A stretch of DNA of 6,050 nucleotides from Solirubrobacteraceae bacterium (lineage in GTDB: Bacteria; Actinomycetota; Thermoleophilia; Solirubrobacterales; Solirubrobacteraceae). The translations under genes and the position numbers were made by a program. The notes under the pieces are model-generated. The model made no database searches. It was not told where the DNA came from and was given only the letters and a program-made list of their open reading frames with translations. The stretch is taken from positions 1-6,050 of the forward strand of contig JASLDD010000244.1 of the NCBI GenBank assembly GCA_030151725.1, given 5' to 3'. Below, in pieces: positions 1-5,738 of the stretch (its first letter is position 1; each line of letters opens with the position of its first letter).

Positions 1-131
1 CTCGGCGCATACGACCTGCCGCCTACAAGAACGCTCGCTATTCGTCTATCTCACCGAGGCGCTCTCCGCCAGCGCCCGTGGCGATCCCGCGCCGCTACTC
101 ACCTGAGCGAGCCAGAGGACTGAACGGTTAC
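1..131 (+). mobile_element. Right end of an IS66-family insertion sequence (partial)
   Basis: This is the distal end of an insertion sequence whose body lies to the left of the window. It holds the last codons of an IS66-type transposase and a short non-coding tail. The tail ends TGAACGGTTAC (121-131). From family knowledge, IS66 elements have outer ends reading 5'-GTAA and make 8-bp target duplications, so the TTAC at 128-131 fits a right boundary at 131. The 8 bases after it, GCTTTTGC (132-139), would then be one copy of the target duplication. The left end and the matching duplication are outside the window, so the boundary is inferred. Confidence 0.5.
2..106 (+). CDS. IS66-family transposase, C-terminal 34 residues
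   Basis: The reading frame is open from the left edge to a TGA at 104-106. The translated tail contains TCRLQERSLFVYLTEALS and ends ARGDPAPLLT. This resembles the C-terminus of actinobacterial IS66 transposases, where a TCRxQxRS segment is followed by a YLT helix and a short tail of the G(Q/D)PxPxLL type. The catalytic DDE residues lie upstream and cannot be checked, so it is unknown whether the transposase is intact. Frame 1 is also open (to 123), but its translation is rich in Arg and Ser and resembles nothing known. The family call rests on a short stretch of sequence recognised by eye. Confidence 0.6.
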   Translation, partial: SAHTTCRLQERSLFVYLTEALSASARGDPAPLLT

Positions 132-228
132 GCTTTTGCGAAAACCGAAAAGAAATTGCGTCCAGACCCTAAAGTCGCGCGGGGCGGCTGCCGATAGAGG
201 TCATGTCTCCATCCCTCCAGGAGTAAAC
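132..228. other. Gene-free spacer between IS end and terminator
   Basis: I see no gene here. The first part is AT-richer than its surroundings (around 134-158) and the rest is GC-rich. The only short reading frame with an ATG is seven codons plus a stop (203-226, MSPSLQE) ending just before the terminator stem. It could be chance or the remnant of a displaced gene tail; the same frame is already closed by a TAA at 170-172. No tRNA or other structured RNA was recognised. Confidence 0.5.
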
Positions 229-270
229 GACCGGCCCGCGCTCCATTCTCCCGCGGGCCGGTCTATTTAA
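229..270 (+). terminator. Rho-independent-type terminator
   Basis: A perfect 12-bp stem pairs GACCGGCCCGCG (229-240) with CGCGGGCCGGTC (252-263) around an 11-base loop (241-251), followed by TATTTAA (264-270). The stem is very GC-rich; the T-run is short and interrupted, as is common in high-GC actinobacteria. The left flank carries TAAAC (224-228), so weaker action on the other strand is possible. It would stop transcription entering from the insertion sequence before the tsaE cluster. Confidence 0.7.
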
Positions 271-308
271 GCCCCGCGTGGCGCGCAGGGAACGGCGCGG
301 ACAGGCTT

Positions 309-320
309 TAGGCTCTCGGT
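309..320 (+). promoter_or_regulatory. Likely leaderless promoter (-10 TAGGCT) of the tsaE cluster
   Basis: TAGGCT (309-314) fits the TANNNT -10 consensus, and its last base is 7 bases before the first base of the GTG start at 321. That is the spacing expected when transcription begins at the start codon. The six bases between (CTCGGT) contain no Shine-Dalgarno sequence. A TAG at 309-311 is an in-frame stop for tsaE, so translation cannot begin further upstream. No clear -35 box is seen around 286-292, which is common for actinobacterial leaderless promoters. It is inferred from sequence only. Confidence 0.5.
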
Positions 321-779
321 GTGTCCCAGCGCAGCATCGAAACGACTGGTCCCCTCGAGACGGAATCGCTTGGCATGGAGTTGGCGGGTGCCCTGAGGGA
401 CGGCGACGTGGTGCTCCTCAGAGGCGAGCTGGGCTCCGGCAAGACGACGCTCGTGCGTGGCGCGGCCCGCGCGCTGGGGGTGAGCGACCCTGTGACCAGC
501 CCGACGTTCAGCGTCGGCAACCGCTATTGGGCGAGCGCCGATCTCACGGTCTCGCACCTGGATCTTTACCGCCTGGCGGGCCTCGAGCACGAGGAGCCGG
601 AGTTGCTCGAGGACTACCTGGGACCGGGGCGGATCGCGTTCGTGGAGTGGCCGCAGGATGGAGCCCCCGAGCTGGCGGCGGCCTGCCTGCAGGTGACGCT
701 CAGCCACGGAGGTGGAGACCGTCGCTGCATCGAGGTCGAAGACCTCCCAGGCCGGCCCGCCGAGGGAGAAGCCGCGTGA
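321..779 (+). CDS. tsaE: tRNA t6A37 biosynthesis ATPase TsaE
   Basis: TsaE is the cytoplasmic P-loop ATPase that works with TsaB and TsaD to make N6-threonylcarbamoyladenosine at position 37 of ANN-decoding tRNAs; its ATPase activity is needed to reset the TsaB-TsaD complex between rounds. The 152-residue length is normal for the family. Visible motifs are the Walker A loop GELGSGKT (residues 35-42), the VTSPTF segment (58-63) that follows it in TsaE, HLDLYRL (79-85), and the FVEWP segment (107-111). The GTG at 321 is chosen because an in-frame TAG lies 12 bases upstream; the next start, ATG at 375, would leave an unusually short N-terminus before the P-loop. The gene is first in the cluster, probably leaderless, and overlaps tsaB by four bases (GTGA, 776-779). 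The C-terminal tail after about residue 130 is weakly conserved. Confidence 0.93.
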   Translation: MSQRSIETTGPLETESLGMELAGALRDGDVVLLRGELGSGKTTLVRGAARALGVSDPVTSPTFSVGNRYWASADLTVSHLDLYRLAGLEHEEPELLEDYLGPGRIAFVEWPQDGAPELAAACLQVTLSHGGGDRRCIEVEDLPGRPAEGEAA

Positions 780-1525
780 TCGTCCTCGGCCTCGACACGG
801 CCACGTCCTCGACCGCGGCGGCCCTGCTCCTGTCGGATGGCAGCACTAGGGAGGCGCGCGACGATCCCCCGGCGGGCGAGCATCCCGGCCACGCGACCCG
901 GCTGCTCGGCCTGAGTCGCGAGCTGCTCGGCGGGGCGTCCATCTCGTGGGAGCAACTGGAACGGATCGCCGTGGGGGTCGGCCCGGGGACGTTCACGGGG
1001 CTGCGAGTGGGTATCGCGACAGCGCGCGGTCTGGCCCAGTCGCTGGCGATCGACCTGGTGGGCGTCTCCAGCCTGCAGGCGCTTGCCCATAGCGCCCTCA
1101 GCGCCCAACCAAACGCCCACGACACGATCCTGGCGGTGATCGACGCGCGTCGGGGAGAGGTGTTCGTGGCGGCGTACGAGCGCGACGAAGAGAGCGTCCC
1201 GTGCCAGCTGACGGCCCCGGTGGCCCTCGAGCCAGGGCGCGTCGGCGATGTCCTGCAACACACGCTCGCGCCCACATCCGACCCCCAGCGCCGCTGGCTG
1301 GCGGTGGGCGATGGCGCGGTCAGATACCGCACCCAACTGGGCGACTTCGACGTCGAGATCGCGGCTGAGGACTCACCGCTGCATCGCGTGAGCGCAGCCG
1401 CGATCTGCGAGCTCGCCTCAACCCTCGCCGCGGGCCACTACGGTGAGATCGTGCCCGACTACAGACGCCGCCCCGACGCCGAGCTCACGCTGGAGAGCGC
1501 GACGGTGGCTGGAGGGCGCTCATGA
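776..1525 (+). CDS. tsaB: tRNA t6A37 threonylcarbamoyltransferase subunit TsaB
   Basis: TsaB is the non-catalytic ASKHA-fold partner of TsaD: it dimerises with TsaD and provides a docking surface for TsaE in the t6A complex. The 249-residue protein opens with the family start ILGLDTATSS-like sequence (MIVLGLDTATSS, 1-12), carries the hallmark GVGPGTFTGLRVGIATARGL (67-86), then a DARRGEVFVAAY segment (123-134), and ends with PDYRRRPDAE (227-236), typical of the TsaB C-terminus. The GTG at 776 is preferred: it overlaps the tsaE stop as GTGA, has GAGGGAG (762-768) seven bases upstream, and puts the conserved first strand at the N-terminus. The same frame is open back to 278, but that part is only the shadow of tsaE. 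The end overlaps rimI as ATGA (1522-1525). Confidence 0.93.
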   Translation: MIVLGLDTATSSTAAALLLSDGSTREARDDPPAGEHPGHATRLLGLSRELLGGASISWEQLERIAVGVGPGTFTGLRVGIATARGLAQSLAIDLVGVSSLQALAHSALSAQPNAHDTILAVIDARRGEVFVAAYERDEESVPCQLTAPVALEPGRVGDVLQHTLAPTSDPQRRWLAVGDGAVRYRTQLGDFDVEIAAEDSPLHRVSAAAICELASTLAAGHYGEIVPDYRRRPDAELTLESATVAGGRS

Positions 1526-2049
1526 CGGAGCGGCCCGCCGCGGAGCAGGGTCTCGAGCGCTCATCGCCGGTGGAAATCAGACGTCTCAGCTACCCCGATC
1601 TGCCCCAGGTGGCGGTGATCGAGCGGCGTGTCTTCCCGACCCCGTGGTCGCTTGCGATGTTCGTGCTGGAGCTGTCAAAGCAGTCGGGGATCTGCCTGGC
1701 GGCGGTCTCGGAGGGGCGACTGGTGGGCTACCTGATCTGCTCGCGCTACGACACGGTGTGGCATGTGATGAACGTGGCGGTGGACGCCGACCAGCAGCGC
1801 CAGGGACTGGCGTCGGCGCTCCTGGCGGAGCTCTACGAGCAGGTCGGCGACAGCCACGCGCGCTTCACGCTGGAGGTGCGCCCGTCCAACCACGTGGCGA
1901 TCCATCTGTATGAGCGCGACGGCTTCAGGGCGGCGGGCCTGCGCAGGCGCTACTACCAGGACAACGGCGAGGACGCGCTCGTGATGTGGCGCACACCGGC
2001 GACGCTCGAAGGGACACTGGAGGACGTTCCCAACCCCCGCCCGCTATGA
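1522..2049 (+). CDS. rimI: Ribosomal protein S18-alanine N-acetyltransferase (RimI, GNAT family)
   Basis: RimI transfers an acetyl group from acetyl-CoA to the N-terminal alanine of ribosomal protein S18 in E. coli; actinobacterial RimI proteins may have wider substrates. The 175-residue protein has one GNAT domain at about residues 17-157. Visible family features are the ERRVFPTPWS segment (34-43), the central strand HVMNVAVD (81-88), the acetyl-CoA pyrophosphate loop QRQGLAS (92-98), TLEVRPSN (116-123) with the glutamate at 118 in the position of the RimI catalytic base, LYERDGF (129-135), and RRYYQDNGEDALVM near the end. About 15 N-terminal and 18 C-terminal residues extend beyond the domain. 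The ATG at 1522 has GGAGGG (1511-1516) five bases upstream and overlaps tsaB by ATGA. Its position between tsaB and tsaD is common in bacteria. The exact substrate is inferred. Confidence 0.9.
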   Translation: MTERPAAEQGLERSSPVEIRRLSYPDLPQVAVIERRVFPTPWSLAMFVLELSKQSGICLAAVSEGRLVGYLICSRYDTVWHVMNVAVDADQQRQGLASALLAELYEQVGDSHARFTLEVRPSNHVAIHLYERDGFRAAGLRRRYYQDNGEDALVMWRTPATLEGTLEDVPNPRPL

Positions 2050-3128
2050 CGGTGCTGGCGCTGGAGAGCAGCTGCGACGACACGTGCGCGGCGGTGGTCG
2101 ACTTCGACGGGCGGATCCGCTCGAACGTGATCTCCTCGCAGGACGCGCACGAGCGCTTCGGCGGCGTGGTCCCGGAGATCGCCTCGCGCCAGCATCTGGA
2201 GATCGTGAACCTGGTCGTGGAGCAGGCGCTGCGCGATGCGGATGTGACGCTCGACGAGGTGGAGCTGGTAGCGGCGACGCAGGGCCCGGGGCTGGTGGGA
2301 GCGCTGCTGGTCGGGCTCTCGACGGCCAAGGCGCTGGCGGCGGCACGCGAGCTGCCGTTTGCGGCAGTCGACCATCTGCAGGGCCACGTGGCGGCCAACT
2401 TCCTCTCGAGCGCCGATCCCGGTGGGCCCGACGCGGGCGCAGACACAGGCGGCGAGGCGAGCGCTCCATTCGAGCCGCCGTTCGTGTGCCTGATAGCAAG
2501 CGGCGGGCACACGCTGCTAGCGCACGTGAGCGAGCACAGCGGCTATGAGGTCCTGGGCCGCACCCTGGATGACGCGGCGGGGGAGGCGTTCGACAAGGGC
2601 GCGCGGATGCTCGGCCTGGGCTATCCGGGCGGCGCCGCCCTGGAGCGCCTGGCAGCGGGCGGAGATCCTGAGGCGTTCTCGTTCCCTGGCTCGGCGGCGG
2701 AGGTCCGCAAGGGCGGTCGGGGACCGCGCCACAACGCGTTCGCCAAGAGCCTGGACTTCTCGTTTGCGGGCCTGAAGACGGCGCTCTTGTACAAGCTGCG
2801 CGACCTCTCAGAAGCAGACGCGCAGGCCCAGGCGGCGGACCTGGCGGCGTCCTATCAGGGGGCGATCGTGGACAGCCTGATCCAGCGCAGCGAGCGAGCG
2901 CTCGAGCACGTGGGCAGCGATCGCTTGGCGGTGGGAGGCGGGGTGGCGGCCAACGGCGAGCTGCGTAGACGCCTGGGCGAGCTTGGCGTGACGCTGCACG
3001 TGCCGGAGCGCCGCCTGTGCACGGACAACGCGGCCATGATCGCGAGCGCGGCGCGCTTTGCCCCGCGGCTTGCCTACCCGGAGTACCTGTCGCTGGACGC
3101 GTATGCGACGGGCGAACATCCAAGATGA
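2046..3128 (+). CDS. tsaD: tRNA t6A37 threonylcarbamoyltransferase catalytic subunit TsaD
   Basis: TsaD transfers the threonylcarbamoyl group from threonylcarbamoyl-AMP to A37 of tRNA and is the catalytic subunit of the t6A complex. The 360 residues show the full family signature: ESSCDDT (7-13), FGGVVPEIASRQH (38-50), QGPGLVGALLVG (79-90), the metal-binding pair H110 and H114 in DHLQGH, the ATP-site SGGHT (152-156), LDDAAGEAFDKGARMLGLGYPGG, FSFAGLKTA, GGGVAANGELR and the metal-ligand D327 in CTDNAAM (325-331). All metal-site residues are present, so it should be active. The ATG at 2046 overlaps rimI by ATGA; an in-frame upstream start at 1986 would add 20 unconserved residues inside rimI. 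No close Shine-Dalgarno is seen (GGAGGA ends 21 bases upstream), which suggests translational coupling. A Gly/Asp/Ala-rich insertion lies at about residues 122-145. Confidence 0.96.
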   Translation: MTVLALESSCDDTCAAVVDFDGRIRSNVISSQDAHERFGGVVPEIASRQHLEIVNLVVEQALRDADVTLDEVELVAATQGPGLVGALLVGLSTAKALAAARELPFAAVDHLQGHVAANFLSSADPGGPDAGADTGGEASAPFEPPFVCLIASGGHTLLAHVSEHSGYEVLGRTLDDAAGEAFDKGARMLGLGYPGGAALERLAAGGDPEAFSFPGSAAEVRKGGRGPRHNAFAKSLDFSFAGLKTALLYKLRDLSEADAQAQAADLAASYQGAIVDSLIQRSERALEHVGSDRLAVGGGVAANGELRRRLGELGVTLHVPERRLCTDNAAMIASAARFAPRLAYPEYLSLDAYATGEHPR

Positions 3129-3367
3129 CGGTGGTGACGGTGTACTCGAAGCCGGGGTGCCACCTGTGCGATGAGGCGATGGTGGCGCTCAGGGAGCTGC
3201 AGGGCGAGTTCTCGTTCGAGCTGCACGAGCGCGACATCAGCGCGGAGGAGGAGCTGCATCGCGCCTATTTCGAGCGCATTCCGGTGGTTGAGCTGGACGG
3301 CGAGGAGCTGTGCGAGTACTTCGTCGAGGAGACACTTGTGCGCGAGCGTCTAGAGTCACGAATATGA
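3125..3367 (+). CDS. Glutaredoxin-like (DUF836-type) thioredoxin-fold protein
   Basis: A complete 80-residue thioredoxin-fold protein. It opens with the first strand VVTVYSKPGC and a CHLC active-site motif (cysteines 12 and 15). The second half has the cis-proline loop RIPVVELDGE (51-60) and the final helix EYFVEETLVRERL. CHLC replaces the CPYC of classical glutaredoxins and is typical of the small DUF836/glutaredoxin-like group, whose members probably carry out dithiol exchange in the cytoplasm; the partner is unknown. Many actinobacteria use mycothiol rather than glutathione, so the reductant should not be assumed. The ATG at 3125 overlaps the tsaD stop as ATGA; an in-frame start at 3017 would add 36 residues from the overlapping tsaD frame. 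It overlaps rex by ATGA (3364-3367). A small glutaredoxin just upstream of rex also occurs in Streptomyces. Confidence 0.85.
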   Translation: MTVVTVYSKPGCHLCDEAMVALRELQGEFSFELHERDISAEEELHRAYFERIPVVELDGEELCEYFVEETLVRERLESRI

Positions 3368-4044
3368 GCTACGGAGAACCACCTTCCAGCGCCCTGGAAG
3401 CCGACCGGGAGGCTCCTCCGATCTCCACGGAGCGGCTGTCGCTGGGCGTTGCGGCACGCCTGTCGCGCTACCTGCAGGTCCTCACGCAGGCCAAGAAGAT
3501 GGGCAAGGAGACGATCTCCTCGCAGGAGCTCTCGGATTACACGCACGTCAACTCGACCCAGATTCGCAGGGATCTGTCGGGCTTTGGCAAGTTCGGAAAG
3601 CGCGGCGTGGGATACAACGTGGAGGCGCTGGTTTCGCAGATCCGCAAGATCCTGCGCACGGCTGGGCAGCACAACATCGCGCTGATCGGCGCGGGCCATC
3701 TGGGCAAGGCGATCGCCTCCTCGGAAATCTTCGCCGACCACGGTTTTCGGGTGGTTGCGATCTTCGACTCAGACCACGACAAGGTCGCCACGCAGGTCGG
3801 CAACCAGGCGGTCAGACACATCGATGAGCTGCGTCAGGTGGTCGAGGAGGAGGACATCGTGGTGGGCGTGCTGGCGGTGCCCACGCAGGCAGCCCAGGGA
3901 CTGGCCGATGAGCTGGTGGAGGCAGGCGTGAAGATCATCTTCAACTACTCGGAGTCGCTGCTGGACGTGCCGCCAGAGGTGACCGTCCACACCTCCAGCC
4001 CGGCCGTCGATCTGCTGTACGCGCTGTACTTCTATCTGACCTGA
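3364..4044 (+). CDS. rex: Redox-sensing transcriptional repressor Rex
   Basis: Rex is a dimeric repressor that reads the NADH/NAD+ ratio: it binds operators when NAD+ is high and lets go when NADH binds, derepressing respiratory and fermentative genes. The 226-residue protein has an N-terminal winged-helix domain, with LSRYLQVL (33-40), ISSQELSDYTHVNSTQIRRDLS (51-72, helix-turn-helix) and FGKFGKRGVGYNV (74-86, the wing). A Rossmann domain follows with IALIGAGHLGKA (105-116), the FDSD segment after the second strand, and NYSE near the end of the NAD(H) fold. The C-terminus ALYFYL fits the domain-swap helix of the family. The first 24 residues are a polar extension of no recognised function. 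The ATG at 3364 overlaps the glutaredoxin stop. I found no clear palindromic Rex site (TGTGAA...TTCACA type) in the window, so autoregulation is not supported here. Confidence 0.95.
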   Translation: MSYGEPPSSALEADREAPPISTERLSLGVAARLSRYLQVLTQAKKMGKETISSQELSDYTHVNSTQIRRDLSGFGKFGKRGVGYNVEALVSQIRKILRTAGQHNIALIGAGHLGKAIASSEIFADHGFRVVAIFDSDHDKVATQVGNQAVRHIDELRQVVEEEDIVVGVLAVPTQAAQGLADELVEAGVKIIFNYSESLLDVPPEVTVHTSSPAVDLLYALYFYLT

Positions 4045-4104
4045 TTGCCCGGACCGCCAGCGCGCGCGTCAAACTGGATACCGCACACTTCATCAGCGAA
4101 GACG
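4045..4104. other. 60-base gap between rex and the YbdK-type gene
   Basis: This is the only spacer inside the gene chain. It contains a CG-repeat stretch (4061-4068), no hairpin with a T-run and no convincing promoter. The downstream frame is open through it from a TTG at 4045, so it could encode a 20-residue extension (MPGPPARASNW...). No Shine-Dalgarno precedes that TTG, and the extension does not resemble the family N-terminus, so I treat it as non-coding. Confidence 0.4.
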
Positions 4105-5253
4105 ATGATCAGCCTGGACCTAGACCAAGCGGCCGCGACTTTCGCCGAAGCTCCCGATCTCACGGTGGGGGTAGAGGAGGAGTTCTCGATCCTGCAGCCG
4201 GACACGCTCGAGCTCACTCCTCGCTTTGAGGAGATCCGCGAGCTGTGTGCGGGCGATCCTGTTCTGTGCGACGGGGTCGCCGGCGAGCTGATCTCCTCGG
4301 AGATCGAGATCATCTCGGGCGTGGGTTCCAACCTGGAGGCTGCGCTCACCAAACAGCGCGAGCGGCGTCGTGCGTTGTTTGCGTTGGCGGAGGCGAATGG
4401 CGCGCGCTTGGGGGCGACGGGGACGCATCCCTGGGCTGACTATCGCGAGCAGCCGATCATCGACACCGAGCACTACCGCCGCGTGGAGGAGGGGCTGAAG
4501 TATGTGGCCTGGCGCAACAACACGTTCAGCCTGCACGTCCACCTGGGGGTGCGCGACATCGACCGGGCGGTGCGCGTGTGCGATCGCCTGCGCCCGGTGC
4601 TGCCGCTGCTGCTCGCGATCTCGGCCAACTCGCCCTACCTGGACGGGCGCGACAGCGGGCTGCACTCAGCGCGCACGCAGAGCTTCACGAAGAGCTTTCC
4701 CCGCTGTGGTGTGCCCGATGCGTTTGGGGGCTGGGCGGCGTATCGCGAGTACATCGAGTTCCTCAAGCGCACAAGCTCGATCGTGGAGTACACCCAGGTC
4801 TGGTGGTCGGTGAGGCCGCATTTCAGCTTTGGCACGGTGGAGGTGCGCATCTGCGACGTGCAGGCAAACGCGCAGGAGTCCGACGCGCTGACGGGCCTGA
4901 TGGTCGCCTGTGTGGCGCAGGCGGCACGCGATGTGGATGAAGGCGTTCCGTTTGTCGATCAGCCTCGGCGCTTGATCGAGGAGAACATGTGGCGGGCAAT
5001 CCGCTTTGGGATGGACGGCCGGCTGATTGACCTGGATTGCGGTGAGCAGTACCCGGCCCGGGGCGCGATCGAGCGGCTGGGGGCATGGACGGCGCCGGTG
5101 CGATCGGAGCTGGGGATCGATTTGAGCTTCCCCGAGCGCAACGGCGCGCAGCGCCAGCGACAGATGATCGAGGCGGGGGCGAGCCGCGAGGAGGTATTCG
5201 CGGCTTCGGTGCAGGAGACCAGACAAACCTATTCAGAGGAGGTGGCGGTTTGA
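4105..5253 (+). CDS. Carboxylate-amine ligase, YbdK/GCS2 family
   Basis: A 382-residue member of the glutamate-cysteine ligase 2 (GCS2) superfamily, which joins a carboxylate to an amine with ATP. E. coli YbdK has weak glutamate-cysteine ligase activity in vitro and its physiological substrate is not settled. Visible family motifs are LTVGVEEEFSIL (19-30), GATGTHPWADYREQ (103-116), NNTFSLHVHLGV (138-149), ISANSPYLDGRDSGLHSART (172-191), PHFSFGTVEVRICDVQ (238-253) and ENMWRAIRFGMDG (293-305). The acidic GVEEE and the HVH segment belong to the ATP/metal site in this superfamily. The length fits YbdK (about 370-390) rather than larger EgtA-type ligases, though a role in low-molecular-weight thiol synthesis cannot be excluded. 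The ATG at 4105 has only a weak ribosome binding site (GCGAAG). The end overlaps the next gene by TTGA. Confidence 0.88.
   Translation: MISLDLDQAAATFAEAPDLTVGVEEEFSILQPDTLELTPRFEEIRELCAGDPVLCDGVAGELISSEIEIISGVGSNLEAALTKQRERRRALFALAEANGARLGATGTHPWADYREQPIIDTEHYRRVEEGLKYVAWRNNTFSLHVHLGVRDIDRAVRVCDRLRPVLPLLLAISANSPYLDGRDSGLHSARTQSFTKSFPRCGVPDAFGGWAAYREYIEFLKRTSSIVEYTQVWWSVRPHFSFGTVEVRICDVQANAQESDALTGLMVACVAQAARDVDEGVPFVDQPRRLIEENMWRAIRFGMDGRLIDLDCGEQYPARGAIERLGAWTAPVRSELGIDLSFPERNGAQRQRQMIEAGASREEVFAASVQETRQTYSEEVAV
5235..5252 (+). promoter_or_regulatory. Shine-Dalgarno and TTG start of the DUF1844-like gene
   Basis: AGAGGAGG (5235-5242) lies seven bases before TTG at 5250, inside the last codons of the YbdK-type gene. 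It is one of the strongest ribosome binding sites in the window and decides the start: the frame is open much further upstream, but no other nearby start has such a site, and this one gives a 4-base TTGA overlap like the other junctions. Confidence 0.7.
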
Positions 5254-5738
5254 GCGCAGATCCGACGGCGCAGGCGGGCAGTCCGACCGAGGAGGAGCTG
5301 CGGGCGGCGTATGAGGCGGAACTGAGCCGCATCACGACGACGGACATGCTTGGCCAGGCGGCTGTGTCGCTGCTGAACGTGGGCGCCCGCCGCTTGGGCC
5401 CGACGGAGGGCGCGCCGGCGGAGGCTGCTGCGGGCCAGCGCGACCTCGAGCAGGTGCGCGACGCGGTCGACGGCGCCAGGGCGCTGCTCGAGATCCTCGA
5501 GCGCCGCATCCCGCAGGAGCTTGGCCCACTGCGCGACGCGCTCTCCCGCCTGCAGATGGCCTACGCGCGCGAGGTGCAACAGGCCCCGGCCCCCGCCGCA
5601 CCTCAGGCTTCCGCCGGCGCAGCCCAGGCTCCCAGCGCCGCACAGCAGACGCCGCCTGCGACAGGTGACGAGAGCCCCGCGACTCCGGGTCCGGGACCGG
5701 CTGAGTCCAGCGGCAGGCTGTGGGTGCCAGGCCGCTGA
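5250..5738 (+). CDS. DUF1844-like small protein with Pro/Ala-rich tail
   Basis: A 162-residue protein, predicted soluble, with no signal peptide or membrane segment. Residues 14-108 look helical: EEELRAAYEAELSRITTTDM, then LGQAAVSLLNVGARRLG (34-50), a variable Gly/Ala loop, and RDLEQVRDAVDGARALLEIL (65-83 or so) followed by LRDALSRLQMAYAREV. The pattern of a hydrophobic helix ending near LG, then an ARxxxD...LLEIL helix and a final L..LQM.Y helix resembles DUF1844 proteins, whose role is unknown. From about 110 to 153 the chain is a Pro/Ala/Gln linker of low complexity, ending in SSGRLWVPGR. The start is a TTG with a strong Shine-Dalgarno, overlapping the ligase stop, so it is probably co-translated with it. 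The coding call is firm; the family call is by eye. Confidence 0.65.
   Translation: MSADPTAQAGSPTEEELRAAYEAELSRITTTDMLGQAAVSLLNVGARRLGPTEGAPAEAAAGQRDLEQVRDAVDGARALLEILERRIPQELGPLRDALSRLQMAYAREVQQAPAPAAPQASAGAAQAPSAAQQTPPATGDESPATPGPGPAESSGRLWVPGR

Noticed and set aside
132..228. tRNA or riboswitch between the insertion sequence and the terminator
   Set aside because: No cloverleaf pairing or conserved riboswitch core could be found by eye; only the terminator stem is convincing.
278..775. Upstream extension of the tsaB frame giving a 415-residue protein
   Set aside because: This part is the +1 shadow of tsaE, rich in Arg and Gly, and has no motif. The conserved TsaB N-terminus begins exactly at the GTG at 776 with a good ribosome binding site.
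1443..1913. 156-codon plus-strand frame overlapping tsaB and rimI
   Set aside because: Low-complexity Gly/Ala/Arg translation, no domain, and it lies almost wholly within two well-supported genes.
1986..2045. Upstream start of TsaD adding 20 residues
   Set aside because: The added residues lie inside rimI and do not resemble TsaD; the ATG at 2046 matches the family start and the ATGA overlap pattern.
2044..3237. Long open frame (397 codons) on the minus strand opposite tsaD
   Set aside because: Its translation is dominated by Arg, Pro and Ser, as expected from the complement of GC-rich codons, and it has no recognisable domain. TsaD on the other strand carries every family motif.
4045..4104. 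Promoter or Rex operator in the gap after rex
   Set aside because: No TANNNT box with a matching -35, and no TGTGAA...TTCACA-type palindrome is present.
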